A DNA stretch of 64,000 bases from Dryomyza anilis (lineage: Eukaryota > Arthropoda > Insecta > Diptera > Dryomyzidae): the NCBI GenBank assembly GCA_951804985.1, contig OX638136.1, forward strand, positions 1,262,501 to 1,326,500, in the 5' to 3' direction. A program made the translations under genes and the position numbers. Positions 42,581 to 53,262 of this stretch are shown here, piece after piece (positions within the stretch are counted from its first letter, which is position 1; the number at the start of each line of letters is the position of its first letter). The notes beneath the pieces are model-generated. The model searched no databases and had not been told where the DNA came from. It saw only the letters and a list, made by a program, of their open reading frames with translations.

Positions 42581-43237
42581 TTTCTTTTTTATTAGTTTGC
42601 TATTTTAAGTAAAACTTTATAAAACTTTTAGCATTTTTTTTAATAAAATTTTAACCTTTCACTATTTCACTATTATTTTGTTTAAACTTTTTATTTTTTT
42701 TATGATTTTTTTTACTTTTTTCTCCTTTGTAAAACTTGCTAGTGTTTTTTCTAAATTTCTGATTTTGGGTGATATTTGGTTATTTGGATCGCGCGGTCCT
42801 CTTGTGGTCGATCGTAGTTGCCGTTTTTGAATGCTGACGCTGATGCTTAGAAATGCATGTGGATCCACGAAGAGTAATTATTGTTGAATTAGATTTAGTG
42901 CCAAATCTAAGTGAGAGTTTTAATATAATTTTTTTTGTCTGCTCATTTTTTTATATTCTGCATGAGAATTTACCGGTTTTTGAAATGGAAAATGGTGACT
43001 TTTTATGTGCATTACACTAACTTGGCACAGGTAAAAAATAAATAAAAATCGTAGTGCTGTAGTTTTAATAATTTTGTACATCACATATGAATTTAACTTA
43101 CGTTTAATTAAAGCGAAAGTAATCTCCGATTTAAGTTTAGAGCTTTGTTCATCTTGAAATAATTATGCTTACAAATTATGCATATTAAATATGCAACTAA
43201 AAGGAATTTTAGAAAATAAAATTTCCATATTATTTTT
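42581..43237. other. AT-rich, no gene seen
   Basis: 42581-42780 matches 55045-55210 (TTTGCTATTTTAAGTAAAAC). The rest is unrecognised. A 68-codon minus-strand frame (42662-42868) is mostly Lys-rich low complexity. Confidence 0.45.
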
Positions 43238-43433
43238 TATTGGAGCAATGCTATTAATTTAAACACATATTTATGTAAAACAAACAAACGATCTTTATTG
43301 TATGAGAAAATTATTGAAAGTGAAAAAGTATAAAATGAAAAATATATTTATGTTGATTATATTTTTCATACGATCAATGATCTCCAATATGAAAGTGTTT
43401 TTACACAAAGTATAAATTGATCAACACTCAACA
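43238..43433 (-). repeat. 3' LTR of copia element, with polypurine tract
   Basis: Ends CACTCAACA and is followed by CCCCTTCTC (43434-43442), i.e. minus-strand GAGAAGGGG before TGTTGAGTG. It has 17 bases (ACATATTTATGTAAAAC region) missing from the 5' LTR. Confidence 0.85.
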
Positions 43434-43450
43434 CCCCTTCTCAATTTAAC

Positions 43451-44606
43451 TTACAGCTTGAGCCCAAGTAAACTTCGCATTTGTTTTATTTTATTCGCAT
43501 TCAATGGTTTTATTAAGATGTCAGCTTCCATTATGTCAGTTGGGCAGTATATAAACTTTAAAGTATCTTTTTCTTTTAAATCTTTTATGAAGTGATATTT
43601 AGTTTCAATATGCTTACTTTTTTTGCTTAATTTCTCCGACTGTATTAATTTTAAACAACTTTGATTATCTTCGAAAATTGTTGTTGGCATATTTTCAAAA
43701 ACTTCAAAATCTTTCATTAATCGTCTTAGCCATATTGCTTCTTGAGCTACTTCACTCAAAGATATATACTCAGCTTCGGTTGAAGAGAGTGAGACGCAGT
43801 CTTGTTTTCTGCAGCTCCATGAAATACATGATCCATTATATTTAAATGCAAAACCACTGTTAGATTTCCTATCAATTCGACTTAGTGCCCAATCGGCATC
43901 TGCAAATCCATATAGTCCATTCTTATTGCAGCACTCCAAATTTAGCTTCATAGATTTTGTACCATTCAAATATTTAATTAAACGCTTCAATTCTGTCCAG
44001 TCTCGATACTTACCTTTAAATTTGCTTACCTTTCGACTCAAAATCGACACAGCCGTAGTTATGTCTGGTCTTGTATTGATGCTAAGGTATAATAAACTTC
44101 CAATTAAATGATGATATTTGATATTATCTGGCATATACGTGCTATCATTTTCATCCTTTAAGTATCCAGTATCTATTGGGATTTTTGAATACTTCGCATC
44201 TTCTATTCCAGCATCTTTTATGATTTTGTTAATATAATTTTCTTGACTAATTTTATAATATCCATTACTACCCTTCTCAATTTTGATTCCCAAATAAAAA
44301 TTTACATTTCCGAGATTGGATATTTCAAAATTTTTTCGTAATATTTTTTCAATAAAGATTTGGTTATCTTTATGTTTCGTGGCAACCAGTATATCATCGA
44401 CGTACACTAATATAAAAGTCCACTCACCATTTCTGTGTAATTTTAAAATACATGAGTCAGCCAAACCCTTTTCAAAACCAGCATCAAGAAATTTCATAAT
44501 TAACTTCTCGTTCCAACATCGTGCTGATTGTTTTAGTCCATATATACTTTTTTTGAGCTTGCAAACTGTTCCATTTTGTATTTCGAATCCTACTGGCTGC
44601 TTCATA
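43451..44606 (-). pseudogene. Copia RT C-terminal half and RNase H
   Basis: Open for ~385 codons. RT: IYMKQPVGFE, CKLKKSIYGLKQSARCWN, FILVYVDDILVA (catalytic YVDD), NFYLGIKI. RNase H: GFADADWA (catalytic Asp), SLSSTEAEY (Glu), TIFEDNQS (Asp), KHIETKYHFIKD, ending MRSLLGLKL. This is the best preserved gene of the element. The open frame extends upstream into the solo LTR (to 44650), which would add ~14 LTR-encoded residues. The RT N-terminus lies beyond that insertion. Confidence 0.92.
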
Positions 44607-44611
44607 TATAT

Positions 44612-45124
44612 TGTTACGAAAAGAGATAATTTGCCACACTGTGCAAGCATTCAACAATAATAAATGAGACGCAAGACAATTCAGCGCACTAAGCAATGTG
44701 TTAGAAAGAGACGGAAGATCATTCAGCGTACTGAGCAATGTGCGAGAAAGAGATGGAAGATCAGCACATTAAAACACATGAGTGCGAATGAGATGCCAAT
44801 AGCATGCGTCATTCACGAAACGAGTAGAAGGTTCCCGAAACGTGTCGAACTGATTCATGCAGTATATAAGGGAGCCGCACCTGAGGTACAGCACTTCAGT
44901 AGTGATTGTAAAGTGGTCGAGGGCATCTCGTGTGATAATTGTTAAGTTAAATTGTGGACATGCAGCAGTTGTTAGAATTTGTTATTAGTAAAGTTGTTTA
45001 TTAAAGTGAATTAATAAAGTTAATTGTTATAATTTAAACCAAACATAAGATGGTTTTTATTTTGTACACAATCCAGCGATACGAACTCGTAGAACAGTTT
45101 TCCGTAGACTGCATTTTCGTAACA
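44612..45124 (+). repeat. Solo G1b-type LTR inside copia RT
   Basis: TGTTACGAAAAGAGAT to GCATTTTCGTAACA, 513 bp, with a TATATAAG box and AATAAA. It shares its internal sequence with the LTR piece at 59060-59355 (CATGTCCACAATTTAAC, ATTATCACACGAGATGCC on the opposite strand), so it belongs to the G1b subfamily. Usually left by recombination between two LTRs. No clear target duplication. Confidence 0.92.
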
Positions 45125-45504
45125 AACCGCCTACAGAAAGGCGGTTTTTACATCGTAATGAATAACATCCATATGTGTTTCACCAGCAAGTGTTAAAAAC
45201 ATACGCACGTAGTTTGTCTTACTACTGGGGCAAAAACTTCGTCATAATCGACACCAAATTTTTGGTTAAAACCTTGAGCAACTAATCTTGCTTTGTATTT
45301 TATTATTTCTCCATCTGAATTTGTTTTTATTTTGTACACCCATTTGCAACCAATTGTTTTTCGATCTTCAAGTAGCTTGACCAATTCCCATGTATTGTTG
45401 CTTTTTAAAGACTTTAATTCATCTTGCATAGCAATCATCCATTCATCCTTATCATCTCTCTTGAGCACTTCATTAAAAGACTTAGGTTCGTGTAATTCTT
45501 TCAC
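45125..45504 (-). pseudogene. Copia RT N-terminal part
   Basis: WMIAMQDELKSLKSNNTWELV, KWVYKIKTNSDGEIIKYKAR, LVAQGF.QK.GVDYDEVFAPV (copia RT start), then a frameshift. RMFLTLAGETHMDVIHYDVK with the first catalytic Asp (DVKTAFL) is read in the next frame and ends at a stop next to the solo LTR. The 45505-45819 stretch upstream is degenerate integrase-RT hinge. Confidence 0.88.
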
Positions 45505-45819
45505 AATGTTAGCTTGGTATCTGGATGGTTTACTTAGTACCTTTCGTACTTCTTTCTGATCTTCTCAGATGCTGCGCTTGATCCACATTTAAATTTTGAA
45601 TTACACCAATATCAACTTCTGAACTAATACCAATGTCAACTCTTCCTGATCAAAATTTTCTTTCGGTGCAAATATATCAATATAAATTTCATTTGAATTT
45701 TTATTAAAAAATTGTGTATCATTACAATTAATATTAGATGTAATAATCTTATAATCTCTACTATTTATAATTCTATTTGTATTTTTATTTAAAAAAAATT
45801 AGGTGTTGTGCTTTTGCAT

Positions 45820-46722
45820 CTAGTTTCTTTCTTCTTTCTTTGGTATGTGCACTAAAGCTTCCGATCCGAAAATTTCAAAATTTTGTAATTTAGATTCTTT
45901 TCCTTCCCAAACTTCAACAGGAATTTTCTGGGTCGACCGGGTTAGTATATGATTTTGAATGAATGTTGCGGTTACCACTGCTTCTCCCCAAAAAGGTTTC
46001 TCCATTCCCGCGTCGATTAACATTCACCTTACCATTTCAACAAGATACCTGTTTCGCCTTTCTGCAACTCCATTTTGTTGCGTATGTACGGTTCTGTAAA
46101 CTGCTGTTGTATACCACGCTCCATGCAGAAATTTCCCACATCCGTACTAACATCCACGATCAGATCTAAGTATTTTTGGATATTTGTCGAATTTTGTTTT
46201 AACCATTTCAAAAAATTCTTTTATTTTAACACAAACTTCAGATTTTTGTTTAAGCAAGTATATTTTTGTATACTTACTTAAATCATTTTTGAAGGTAAGA
46301 AAGTATCTGCATCCTCCAGGAGTCGCAACATCCATTGGACGACATATATCACTATGTATGATGTCAAGTAGTGCAGTTGATTGCTGACTTGCCTCTTTGG
46401 GAAAACTATTCCGCGATAGCTTTCCTTTGATGCATGTTTGACATATGTCGCTGCAGTTGCATTTCTTCACACTTAAACCCTCCGAATTTTTATCTTTTAA
46501 AAATTTCTTTACGCACTCAATATCACGATGGCCAAGTCGTCTATGCCAGTCGTGTATGCACTTTGTTTGACTAACCATCATTGCTGTGTCCTCAAAACTA
46601 CTTTTTGAGTTTAATTTCAACTTGTATAAGTTGACATCTAACTCAGCTGTGGCCAAAACTTCTTTATTATCAAATATTTGACAAACTTTGTTGCAAAAAA
46701 CTACTCGCAAACCCTTTTCTGC
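45820..46722 (-). pseudogene. Copia GAG-pre-integrase and integrase
   Basis: 46147-46710: CIHDWHRRLGHRDIECVKKF (zinc-finger His pair), CQTCIKGKLSR (Cys pair), IIHSDICRPM (first catalytic Asp), KILRSDRGC (second Asp). A frameshift follows. The Glu-bearing NGVAERRNRY is read in another frame (~46060). 45820-46023: GMEKPFWGEAVVTATFIQNH, FEIFGSEALVHIP, the end of the core. Inserts cDNA when intact. Here it is broken into at least three frames. Confidence 0.9.
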
Positions 46723-47400
46723 TCACTTCCTGACCGATAAAAGATTGCTTTCGATGCTTGGAACATATAACACATCTTGTACCGTAATTGATACAGTTTG
46801 CCCTTTTTCATTAATTACAAGTAGCTTACCGTTCCCCTTATCATAAGCCTTCATTTCAAAACCATTTGCCGCAGTAATTTTATTGTAACATTTCTCATCC
46901 AACGTGATGAAAAAATCTCTCCGATTGCATATGTGACTCGTAGCACCAGAGTACACATACCAATCGTATTCGCTATTCATACCTGCAGACCACAAACACT
47001 TCTCGTCGTTTCCGTGTACGTACTCAGCTACAACAAGATTTGATTGTGCCTTTTTCTTCAAATAATTTTGATAGAATTTGCAATCCTTGATAGAATTTGC
47101 AATCCTTGCGGACGTGACCTGGTTTTTGACAATAAAAACATACCATTCGTCCTGAATGTTGAATGTTGTCAAAATGTTTGCCCTGGCCATTCTTAATCTT
47201 GAATGCTGATGCTCCATTATTTGATGTTGCTGATTTTTGCGAACTCTTCTATGTTCTTCTAATAGTTTTGCTTTTACTATCTTCAGTGATGGTACGCCAT
47301 CACTTCTTGCTTCCAAGGTTGTTACCAGAACATCATAGGATGCTGGCAAACTTCTCAAAATCATCGCGACTTCCCACTTCTCACTAAGTTTTTCACCCAT
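46723..47400 (-). pseudogene. Copia Gag C-terminus and protease
   Basis: Gag end: MILRSLPASYDVLVTTLEAR, LKIVKAKLLEEHRR. The zinc knuckle CFYCQKPGHVRKDC is present but in the +1 frame, between an upstream indel and a 19-bp duplication (47079-47116) that returns the frame. Protease: YDWYVYSGATSHICN, where copia family members have Asp-Ser-Gly; the catalytic Asp is Tyr here. VPSIESNLLSV follows. Inactive protease. Confidence 0.88.
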
Positions 47401-47469
47401 ACATGAAGATTTTTGATTTCGTGCTGCATCTCGTTCATATGAGACTCCATATCACCAGTCTCCTGCATT

Positions 47470-47817
47470 TTATTGCATTTTACATATCTTCTTCATGATA
47501 AAAACGCATTCGCAGAAAGAGTGATACTCGAAATGATCTTGGATGAGTTGCCATGTTTGCTTTGCGGTTGTTGCATCTTCGATGAGGTAGAAAAGGTCAT
47601 CATCTATCATCAAATATATAGTTGCTCTCGCAGTCTCATCTTTGCGCTTCCATTTATAATCAGGAGTAGCCGGAACTTCGTCTCGAACTGTGTACCATGT
47701 GTCTTCCTTTATCAGCACGCATTCAGCTTTTTTCTTCCAAATTTCGAAGTTGTTGCGGTTTAATTTTTCAAACGATGCTTTAATATCTTGATTCGCAATT
47801 GTATTCGTACGGCCCAT
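47470..47817 (-). pseudogene. Copia Gag N-terminus
   Basis: Starts at the only upstream ATG (47815-47817): MGRTNTIANQDIKASFEKLN, then RNNFEIWKKKAECVL, DYKWKRKDETARATIYLMID, AKQTWQLIQDHFE (copia Gag fold, UBN2 type). A frameshift near 47470-47490 separates it from the next part (47400 down). The start codon lies inside the primer-binding site. Confidence 0.85.
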
Positions 47818-47821
47818 AACC
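47811..47821 (-). other. Copia primer-binding site
   Basis: Minus-strand GGTTATGGGCC, complementary to GGCCCATAACC, the anticodon-loop region (CAT) of initiator tRNA-Met. Copia elements prime from an internal initiator-tRNA fragment. It abuts the 5' LTR. Confidence 0.85.
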
Positions 47822-48001
47822 TATTGGCGCAATGCTATTAATTTAAAACAAACAAACGATCTTTATTGTATGAGAAAATTATTGAAAGTGAACAAGTATA
47901 AAATGAAAAATATATTTATGTTGAATATATTTTTCATACGATCAGTGATCTCCAATATGAAAGTGTTTTTACACAAAGTATAAATTGATCAGCACTCAAC
48001 A
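47822..48001 (-). repeat. 5' LTR of copia element
   Basis: 180 bp, TATTGGCGCAATGC to GCACTCAACA on plus, a close match of 43238-43433 apart from a short deletion. Confidence 0.88.
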
Positions 48002-48479
48002 TTTTGAAAAAAAAAATCATTGCCAGACTTTCGTTCAGTAATTATTTGAGACGTTTAGAAAATTTGACAAAAATGTCTCGAAAACATTGCAGAAAACTTG
48101 TAATTTTAAACTTCAGATATCATTTCATGTGAAAAACTAGAAAATTAATTAAAAATTAAATGAAATTTAGCACTTTAAAAGTACGTAAAAGTTTGAACAT
48201 AAGGAAATAATACTTGTGATTTTAATTACAGCGGTTTAGAAAATTTTGACTACTAGATGGCGACTGTAGGGCATACGATTTTTATTTCAAATTTTATTAT
48301 TGTTTATTTGTATTGAATAAAAAATATATAAATGCATAAAAATTAATTATGGCTACAAGCGATGGTACATTTCCCCTACGTCAAAATCTGACTTTGGGGT
48401 TTACAAACGTACAAAGGCTGATAACGCTGTATCCAAATTATCATGGTTTTGCTCATTGCTGAATATCTTTTGCATGATA

Positions 48480-50030
48480 AATTCCTACAAGGTCTGATCT
48501 TCTAGTTCGTAGTTACAAGTTCCTAACTTTTTTCTTACACGAGCTTTATTAAACGATGGTTCAAGTTTGGCATTAAAACCTTTCTCAAAATTACTTTATT
48601 GAAATTTTCTTCTAAAGACTTCTTGGTCTACATTGTAGGACATAATACGCGACCGCAGATTGTATGCATTTTAATTTCTCAGTTGCTGTTTTTTGATCGC
48701 TTTATTTCTAACTAATTCAAATGAATCGTCTCTATTAAAATTCACAGTTCACTCAAATTCGCGACCGCAGATTGTATGCATTTTAATTTCTCAGTTGCTG
48801 TTTTTTGATCGCTTTATTTCTAACTAATTCAAATGAATCGTCTCTATTAAAATTCACAGTTGTATCTTCTAACATTTCAAGCTGCCGCAGTAGAGCATAT
48901 ATTGAACCATCAGTGATCATATGCTGACCAAAAGCTATAAAATAAGGAGAGGTGCCAATAAATGAGTGCACACATGAGTGCAAAGCACAGCAAATGCTAC
49001 TCAAAAATTCGGCACAATTATTTTGGTCCGGATTAACATATGATTTTATGGCAGCTATCACCGACCGATTGACGCGTTCGGAAGCGTTTGCTTGCAGTGC
49101 ATGTACCGCAGTGTAGACATGTGTTATGCTGTACTTAAGAACAAAATCGTTAGATTATTTTGATTTGAACTTCGAACCATTATCTGAAACAATGGACTCA
49201 GGTACTCCATACGAGTGAAAAAGTTCTTGCTCAAGATATTTTGTTAGATGTGAATTTTTTTACGGGTTTAAGAAACATATATTTCGTAAAATGATCGAGC
49301 AGAATAAAAATCATAATGTTGCCGGATCGGGATCGCGGGTACGGGATCGCGGGTATGGAACTAAGAAGCCAACATAAAGTTTTTGAAAGAATCTTTTTGA
49401 TTGTCATGTTTTTCGTGTGGGTGGTCGTAAGACATGATTTGGATGTTTTGTGCATTTGCAAACCCTACACGCATTTATGTAATTTGTTAAATCAGAAATT
49501 GTATCGTCTCAGCCGTTCAACGGTTTTGTTGATGCCACCACCGACAAGTGATCATCGTGCGCCTTTTGCAAAACCTCCTGAATCATGCTTTTTGGAACTC
49601 AAATTTTCCAAGCCAGATCAATGTGCAGCTGCTCGCCAGACGTATGTTCAGCTTTCCTATAAACGAAATTATCTACCATTTTAACATCAGAAAATTTGGT
49701 TTGGTTTGCCTGTACTTTGTCCATTAGTTCTTTGTATTCGTCCGATTTAAAGTGCTGTAAATTTAAATCCAAAAAAATTCCACTGTCGATATTTATAGCA
49801 GATAAATCTTCTGTATTAAACCTTGACAGCGCGTCAGTAACCACATTCTGACTACCCCGCCTATGCTGAATTTTGAAGGAAAACCCCTGAAGCTTTAAAG
49901 CCCATCGAGCCAGCCTTGAGTTGAGGTCTGTTTGGTACATGAGCTACTTTAACGATGCATGATCGGTTATCACAGTAAACTCATGCCATTCAACATACGC
50001 TCTAAATTTAAATGCTTAGAACTTTCCATG
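48480..50030 (-). pseudogene. RNase H end and integrase, G3 copy B
   Basis: FTVITDHASLK, a stop, then [18 protein letters not shown] and [10 protein letters not shown] (49599-50030), then the spacer [20 protein letters not shown]. The integrase zinc finger is degraded. The core has IMIFILLDHFTKYMFLKPVKK (49231-49461). The end has AAIKSYVNPDQNNCAEFL, FIGTSPYFIAFGQHM (48783-49061) and a C-terminal KGFNAKLEPSFNKARVRKKL (48500-48620). Stops and frameshifts throughout. Confidence 0.85.
48648..48861. repeat. ~112-bp tandem duplication within integrase
   Basis: CGCGACCGCAGATTGTATGC...ATTCACAGTT occurs at 48648 and 48760, almost identical. The duplicated stretch encodes FNRDDSFELVRNKAIKK. Recent, and private to copy B. 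Confidence 0.9.
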
Positions 50031-50046
50031 TAGTAAAAGATGGAAA

Positions 50047-50400
50047 TTAACTTATTAGAACTTGCAGCTGATGTTTTGAACTAATCGACTCCACAGTATC
50101 CAACAATCCAACTATTTTCTTGCCAAACAAAATTACTTCAGCGTATGGCCGAATGTCATTTGGTTTATTAAGCACTGCGATTAGTAACATTTTTCTTGTT
50201 TTATGCACTTTTTGCCAGAAGGAACGCATACGTGTACTAGAACGCGTAGCTTTTACGGTAGTGGGAAAATCAGCGAAAATTCGTTTTCGGACGGCGTTGT
50301 AATCACACAAACGAAGATGAAATTGCTTTAATAGTCTTAAAGATGATCTGCTAATTTGTTCACTAGAATTTATAAGTTTATTATTTGCTTGAATTTTGTC
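50047..50400 (-). pseudogene. Protease start, G3 copy B
   Basis: RKRIFADFPTTVKATRSSTR, MLLIAVLNKPNDIRPYAEVI, LFGKKIVGLLDTVESIS. The last is a retroviral-type protease active site in which the Gly after Asp-Thr is Val. It ends after ~87 codons and joins RNase H sequence, so RT is deleted. Confidence 0.65.
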
Positions 50401-50469
50401 TATTTTATTATATGTATTTTAAATGTTGACATGGGATAGAATATTGACATGTAGTCATTATTCTGTATA

Positions 50470-51039
50470 GGTCGATGAAGTCGGACGTTTTCGTGCACTT
50501 GTCTGTGCATTCGCCTGGAAGTTTATTGATTCCGACCACTTGACACAATCTGCTTTCTACACATTCGAAGTGCCACAGCCGGAACAAAAAAGATTACGAT
50601 CGGCCAAGCATTCTTGATTACGATGCCATGTTTATTACAGTCCCAGCATATCAATGATTTTTTCGGCTACATACCCATACAAACTTTCATATTAAGCGAA
50701 TTTTTTCTTATTAGTATCTAATTTGGATACGTGCCTACGAGTTGGCAATGGTTTTGGAAAATTTCTTTTCAAATCTTTTCGCGTTTCCTACAGATATCGC
50801 GCAAGTGAGAAATTGAATATATTTGCAAATTAAGAATTTTATGTTGTATTTCTCGAAGGAGGTTTCTTTGCAGAATTTCGACAACAGTACTTTCCGGCAA
50901 TGGCTCATCAAGCCGATCAGTGAGCTCTAGAATAAACTCGTAAAACAAATCTAAACTTTCACCAATTTTTTGTTTACGATCCCTTATTATCTCACGGAAA
51001 TCTACGTCCGTCCTTGAATCTTGGTACTGAAGTCTCAAA
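50470..51039 (-). pseudogene. Gag capsid and zinc knuckles, G3 copy B
   Basis: The capsid is open (50769-51092): LRLQYQDSRTDVDFREIIRD, RKQKIGESLDLFYEFILELT, EILQRNLLREIQHKILNLQ. Its first ~18 residues (MMRELGLSSYRTVVPNYY) come from the adjacent SINE. The knuckles (CWDCNKHG, CSGCGTSN) at 50550-50650 are frameshifted. Confidence 0.82.
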
Positions 51040-51326
51040 TAATAGTTTGGCACTACAGTCCTATAAGAACTTAGGCCGAGCTCTCTCATCATTTTGAGCT
51101 GTGCGTGTTATATTTGTACTCAAAGTGGTGGGACCAACAGTTTATTGCCGAATCCGACAGTTTTGCATAGGCAATGCTTTACGTAGGTTTGCTATTTACT
51201 GCCGAGTGGTAGCGCGATATAGAAAAATGTTTCTATGAAAATATGTTGTTAGCCCCAGTCCAGACTTGAACCGGGGAATTTTCTGCTCGCAGTCCAACGC
51301 ACTAACCACTGAACTACCGCGGCTAC
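51040..51326 (-). mobile_element. tRNA-derived SINE, copy 3 (same insertion as copy 2)
   Basis: Same position in G3 Gag as 28684-28979, with the flanking repeat ACTGAAGTCTCAAA (51026-51039) and ACTGACGTCTCAAA (51327-51340), one mismatch. It duplicated along with the element rather than inserting independently. Confidence 0.9.
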
Positions 51327-51492
51327 ACTGACGTCTCAAAGCAACGCACAATTTAGTCCACCGGATTTAACGTACCGATTTATGGTAACGCCAATACCAA
51401 TCGCTTGCTTTCTCATCGAATAATGCACCACCTAAAGTTTGTCGAGTCAATTCTTAACCCCCAGTAAACCAAACATTCCAGTTGAATATTAT

Positions 51493-52067
51493 TTAACCAA
51501 CTGTTTGAGTCCTAAATGAAGAGACAACCGCAGAATTGGCACCACTAATAGCTGGTGAATTTTGAGAAAATCTGTTAATATCATTTTGAACGTTTAAATT
51601 AGATGGCAAGTTGTTCGACAGCTGGTAATGAAGGGATTTGTTGCGGAGATCGCACGAAAGAAAAATTATTTGGTTGTAGTTCTCGTTGTTGTTGTTGTTG
51701 TTCTTGTTCACAAAAATTCTTGTGCAGAAAAATGACTTGTAAAGGTCTCGGATCTTGATTGGTTATTGTTGTATTGGCAGCAGTAGCCGGTTGTTGTAAC
51801 TACATTAGTTACCGATACAACTGCACTACTTGCATTGGCTCTCTGAATTTGTGCTCTTGTGCCATAACCATGTTCAGAAGGTTTTGTGGCGGTTTGTGGT
51901 TGTTGACCCACAAGCGAAGCACCCGCCCTGCTTTCAGAAATGTTGCTGGATAAATGTTTGGTAATGCAGGTCTTGTGAAACATGTGTCCACATACTACTT
52001 TAACCAATTAAGAGCGTTCACTTATCACCGAGGCAGATAAATCTTCGGTACTACGTCTGAGTGACAT
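51493..52067 (-). pseudogene. RING-Gag N-terminus with deleted RING, G3 copy B
   Basis: ATG at 52065-52067. Compared with copy A, one deletion removes the first Cys pair (CCIC) and another removes the last (CQVC), leaving only CGHMFHKTC. A large part of the Gln-rich region is also lost (ORF pieces 51708-52007 and 51493-51711). No RING fold is possible. Confidence 0.78.
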
Positions 52068-53262
52068 GTTGTTAAATAAAAAAAAAAAAAATATGAAAAT
52101 AAAAATGTTCGTTAAGTGTAAGTGAAGTATTCAAACATATTCGAAAATATTCGAATGTAATTCAAAATATTGAAAGTATTAAAAAGTATTCAGATGTATT
52201 CAAAAGTATCCAAATTGATACATTTATAATTAATAGTTTTATTTATTTACTAAGTTTTATAATAATTTTAAATTGTATTTATTTATTTAATTTTATAAAT
52301 TTATTTTATTCAAGATAATTAATATCGTATTTTTTTCTTAAAGTTATTTGTTGTTTAATTTCTTTGCATATCCAGTCGTAAATTTTAGGTAGTTTCTAAC
52401 AGAAATAATAATAGAATTGATTTTAATTTTGAAATTTAAAATGAATAGTTAATATGGATAATTATTAACATGACAGATCGAAGTTATATACCACAAAAAA
52501 ACTTTTTTCCAATCAACTGTACTAAAAAAATAAAATTTTCTTCTTGAGGCTAGACATAAGAGTGTTTTTATGGTTAAAAAGTCAAATATTAGAGACTAGT
52601 TCAAGTTCCAACCCAAAAAAAAAAAAAACTGTGGGAAACAAAATTGAAGAAAAGAGGGGAAAAGAAAAGTAATCGAAATAAATAAGAAATTAGGGAGCCA
52701 CACTAAAATAATTTCTGAAAAATTATACAAAAGGTGTTAATAATGTAAGTTCACTGTGTGGGCCACACGTTACGCGCCAAATATTCTCTTCCCTGTAGCA
52801 AGCAACGATATGAAAATATGAACGGTTTTGGAAAGTAACCAGAAGCGGAGGCAAGCAAAGAATCCGGCTCTAGCTCGTCGGCTGTCGGGATCTTGCTTTC
52901 GAATCACTTAAAGACGCACGTTGCTACAGCAAGAAATATTTAAATTTGCGTGCAAAAGACGAAAACTGAATTGTTCGAAACATTCCAAAAAGTAAAATAT
53001 AATCCAAAGAAAGAAGTATTTCCCTCAAAACGCTTCCACACATGTTGTCCATTGATGTTAGTGCAACAACAATTGCCCTCCCAACCTTGATCATCTTCAG
53101 AAAATCCCGAAATAAAAACCATGATGATCCCAAACCAATATTAAATTCCAATTACGACATGAATAGCTCGAAATTAAACAATATTCATCTTTATTTTATT
53201 CAATATAGGGTATATTATATTTAATTATAATAGAATTCATTCAATAAAAAAAAAATAGTGCA

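Larger units (their letters stand above)
43238..48001 (-). mobile_element. Ty1/copia element, defective
   Basis: LTRs 43238-43433 (3') and 47822-48001 (5'), primer site 47811-47821. Copia order on the minus strand: Gag, protease, GAG-pre-integrase and integrase, RT, RNase H. The flanks are T runs (possible TTTT target duplication). A solo G1-type LTR (44612-45124) lies inside RT. Several frameshifts and a lost protease Asp make it non-autonomous. Confidence 0.92.
48480..53260 (-). mobile_element. Ty3/Gypsy element, family G3 copy B (defective)
   Basis: Direct-repeat partner of G3 copy A. It keeps integrase, the RNase H end, a protease start, Gag capsid and a truncated RING-Gag, but lacks RT and has lost both outer Cys pairs of the RING finger. 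It carries the same SINE insertion. The right side (52780-53260) matches 30690-31160. Confidence 0.85.
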
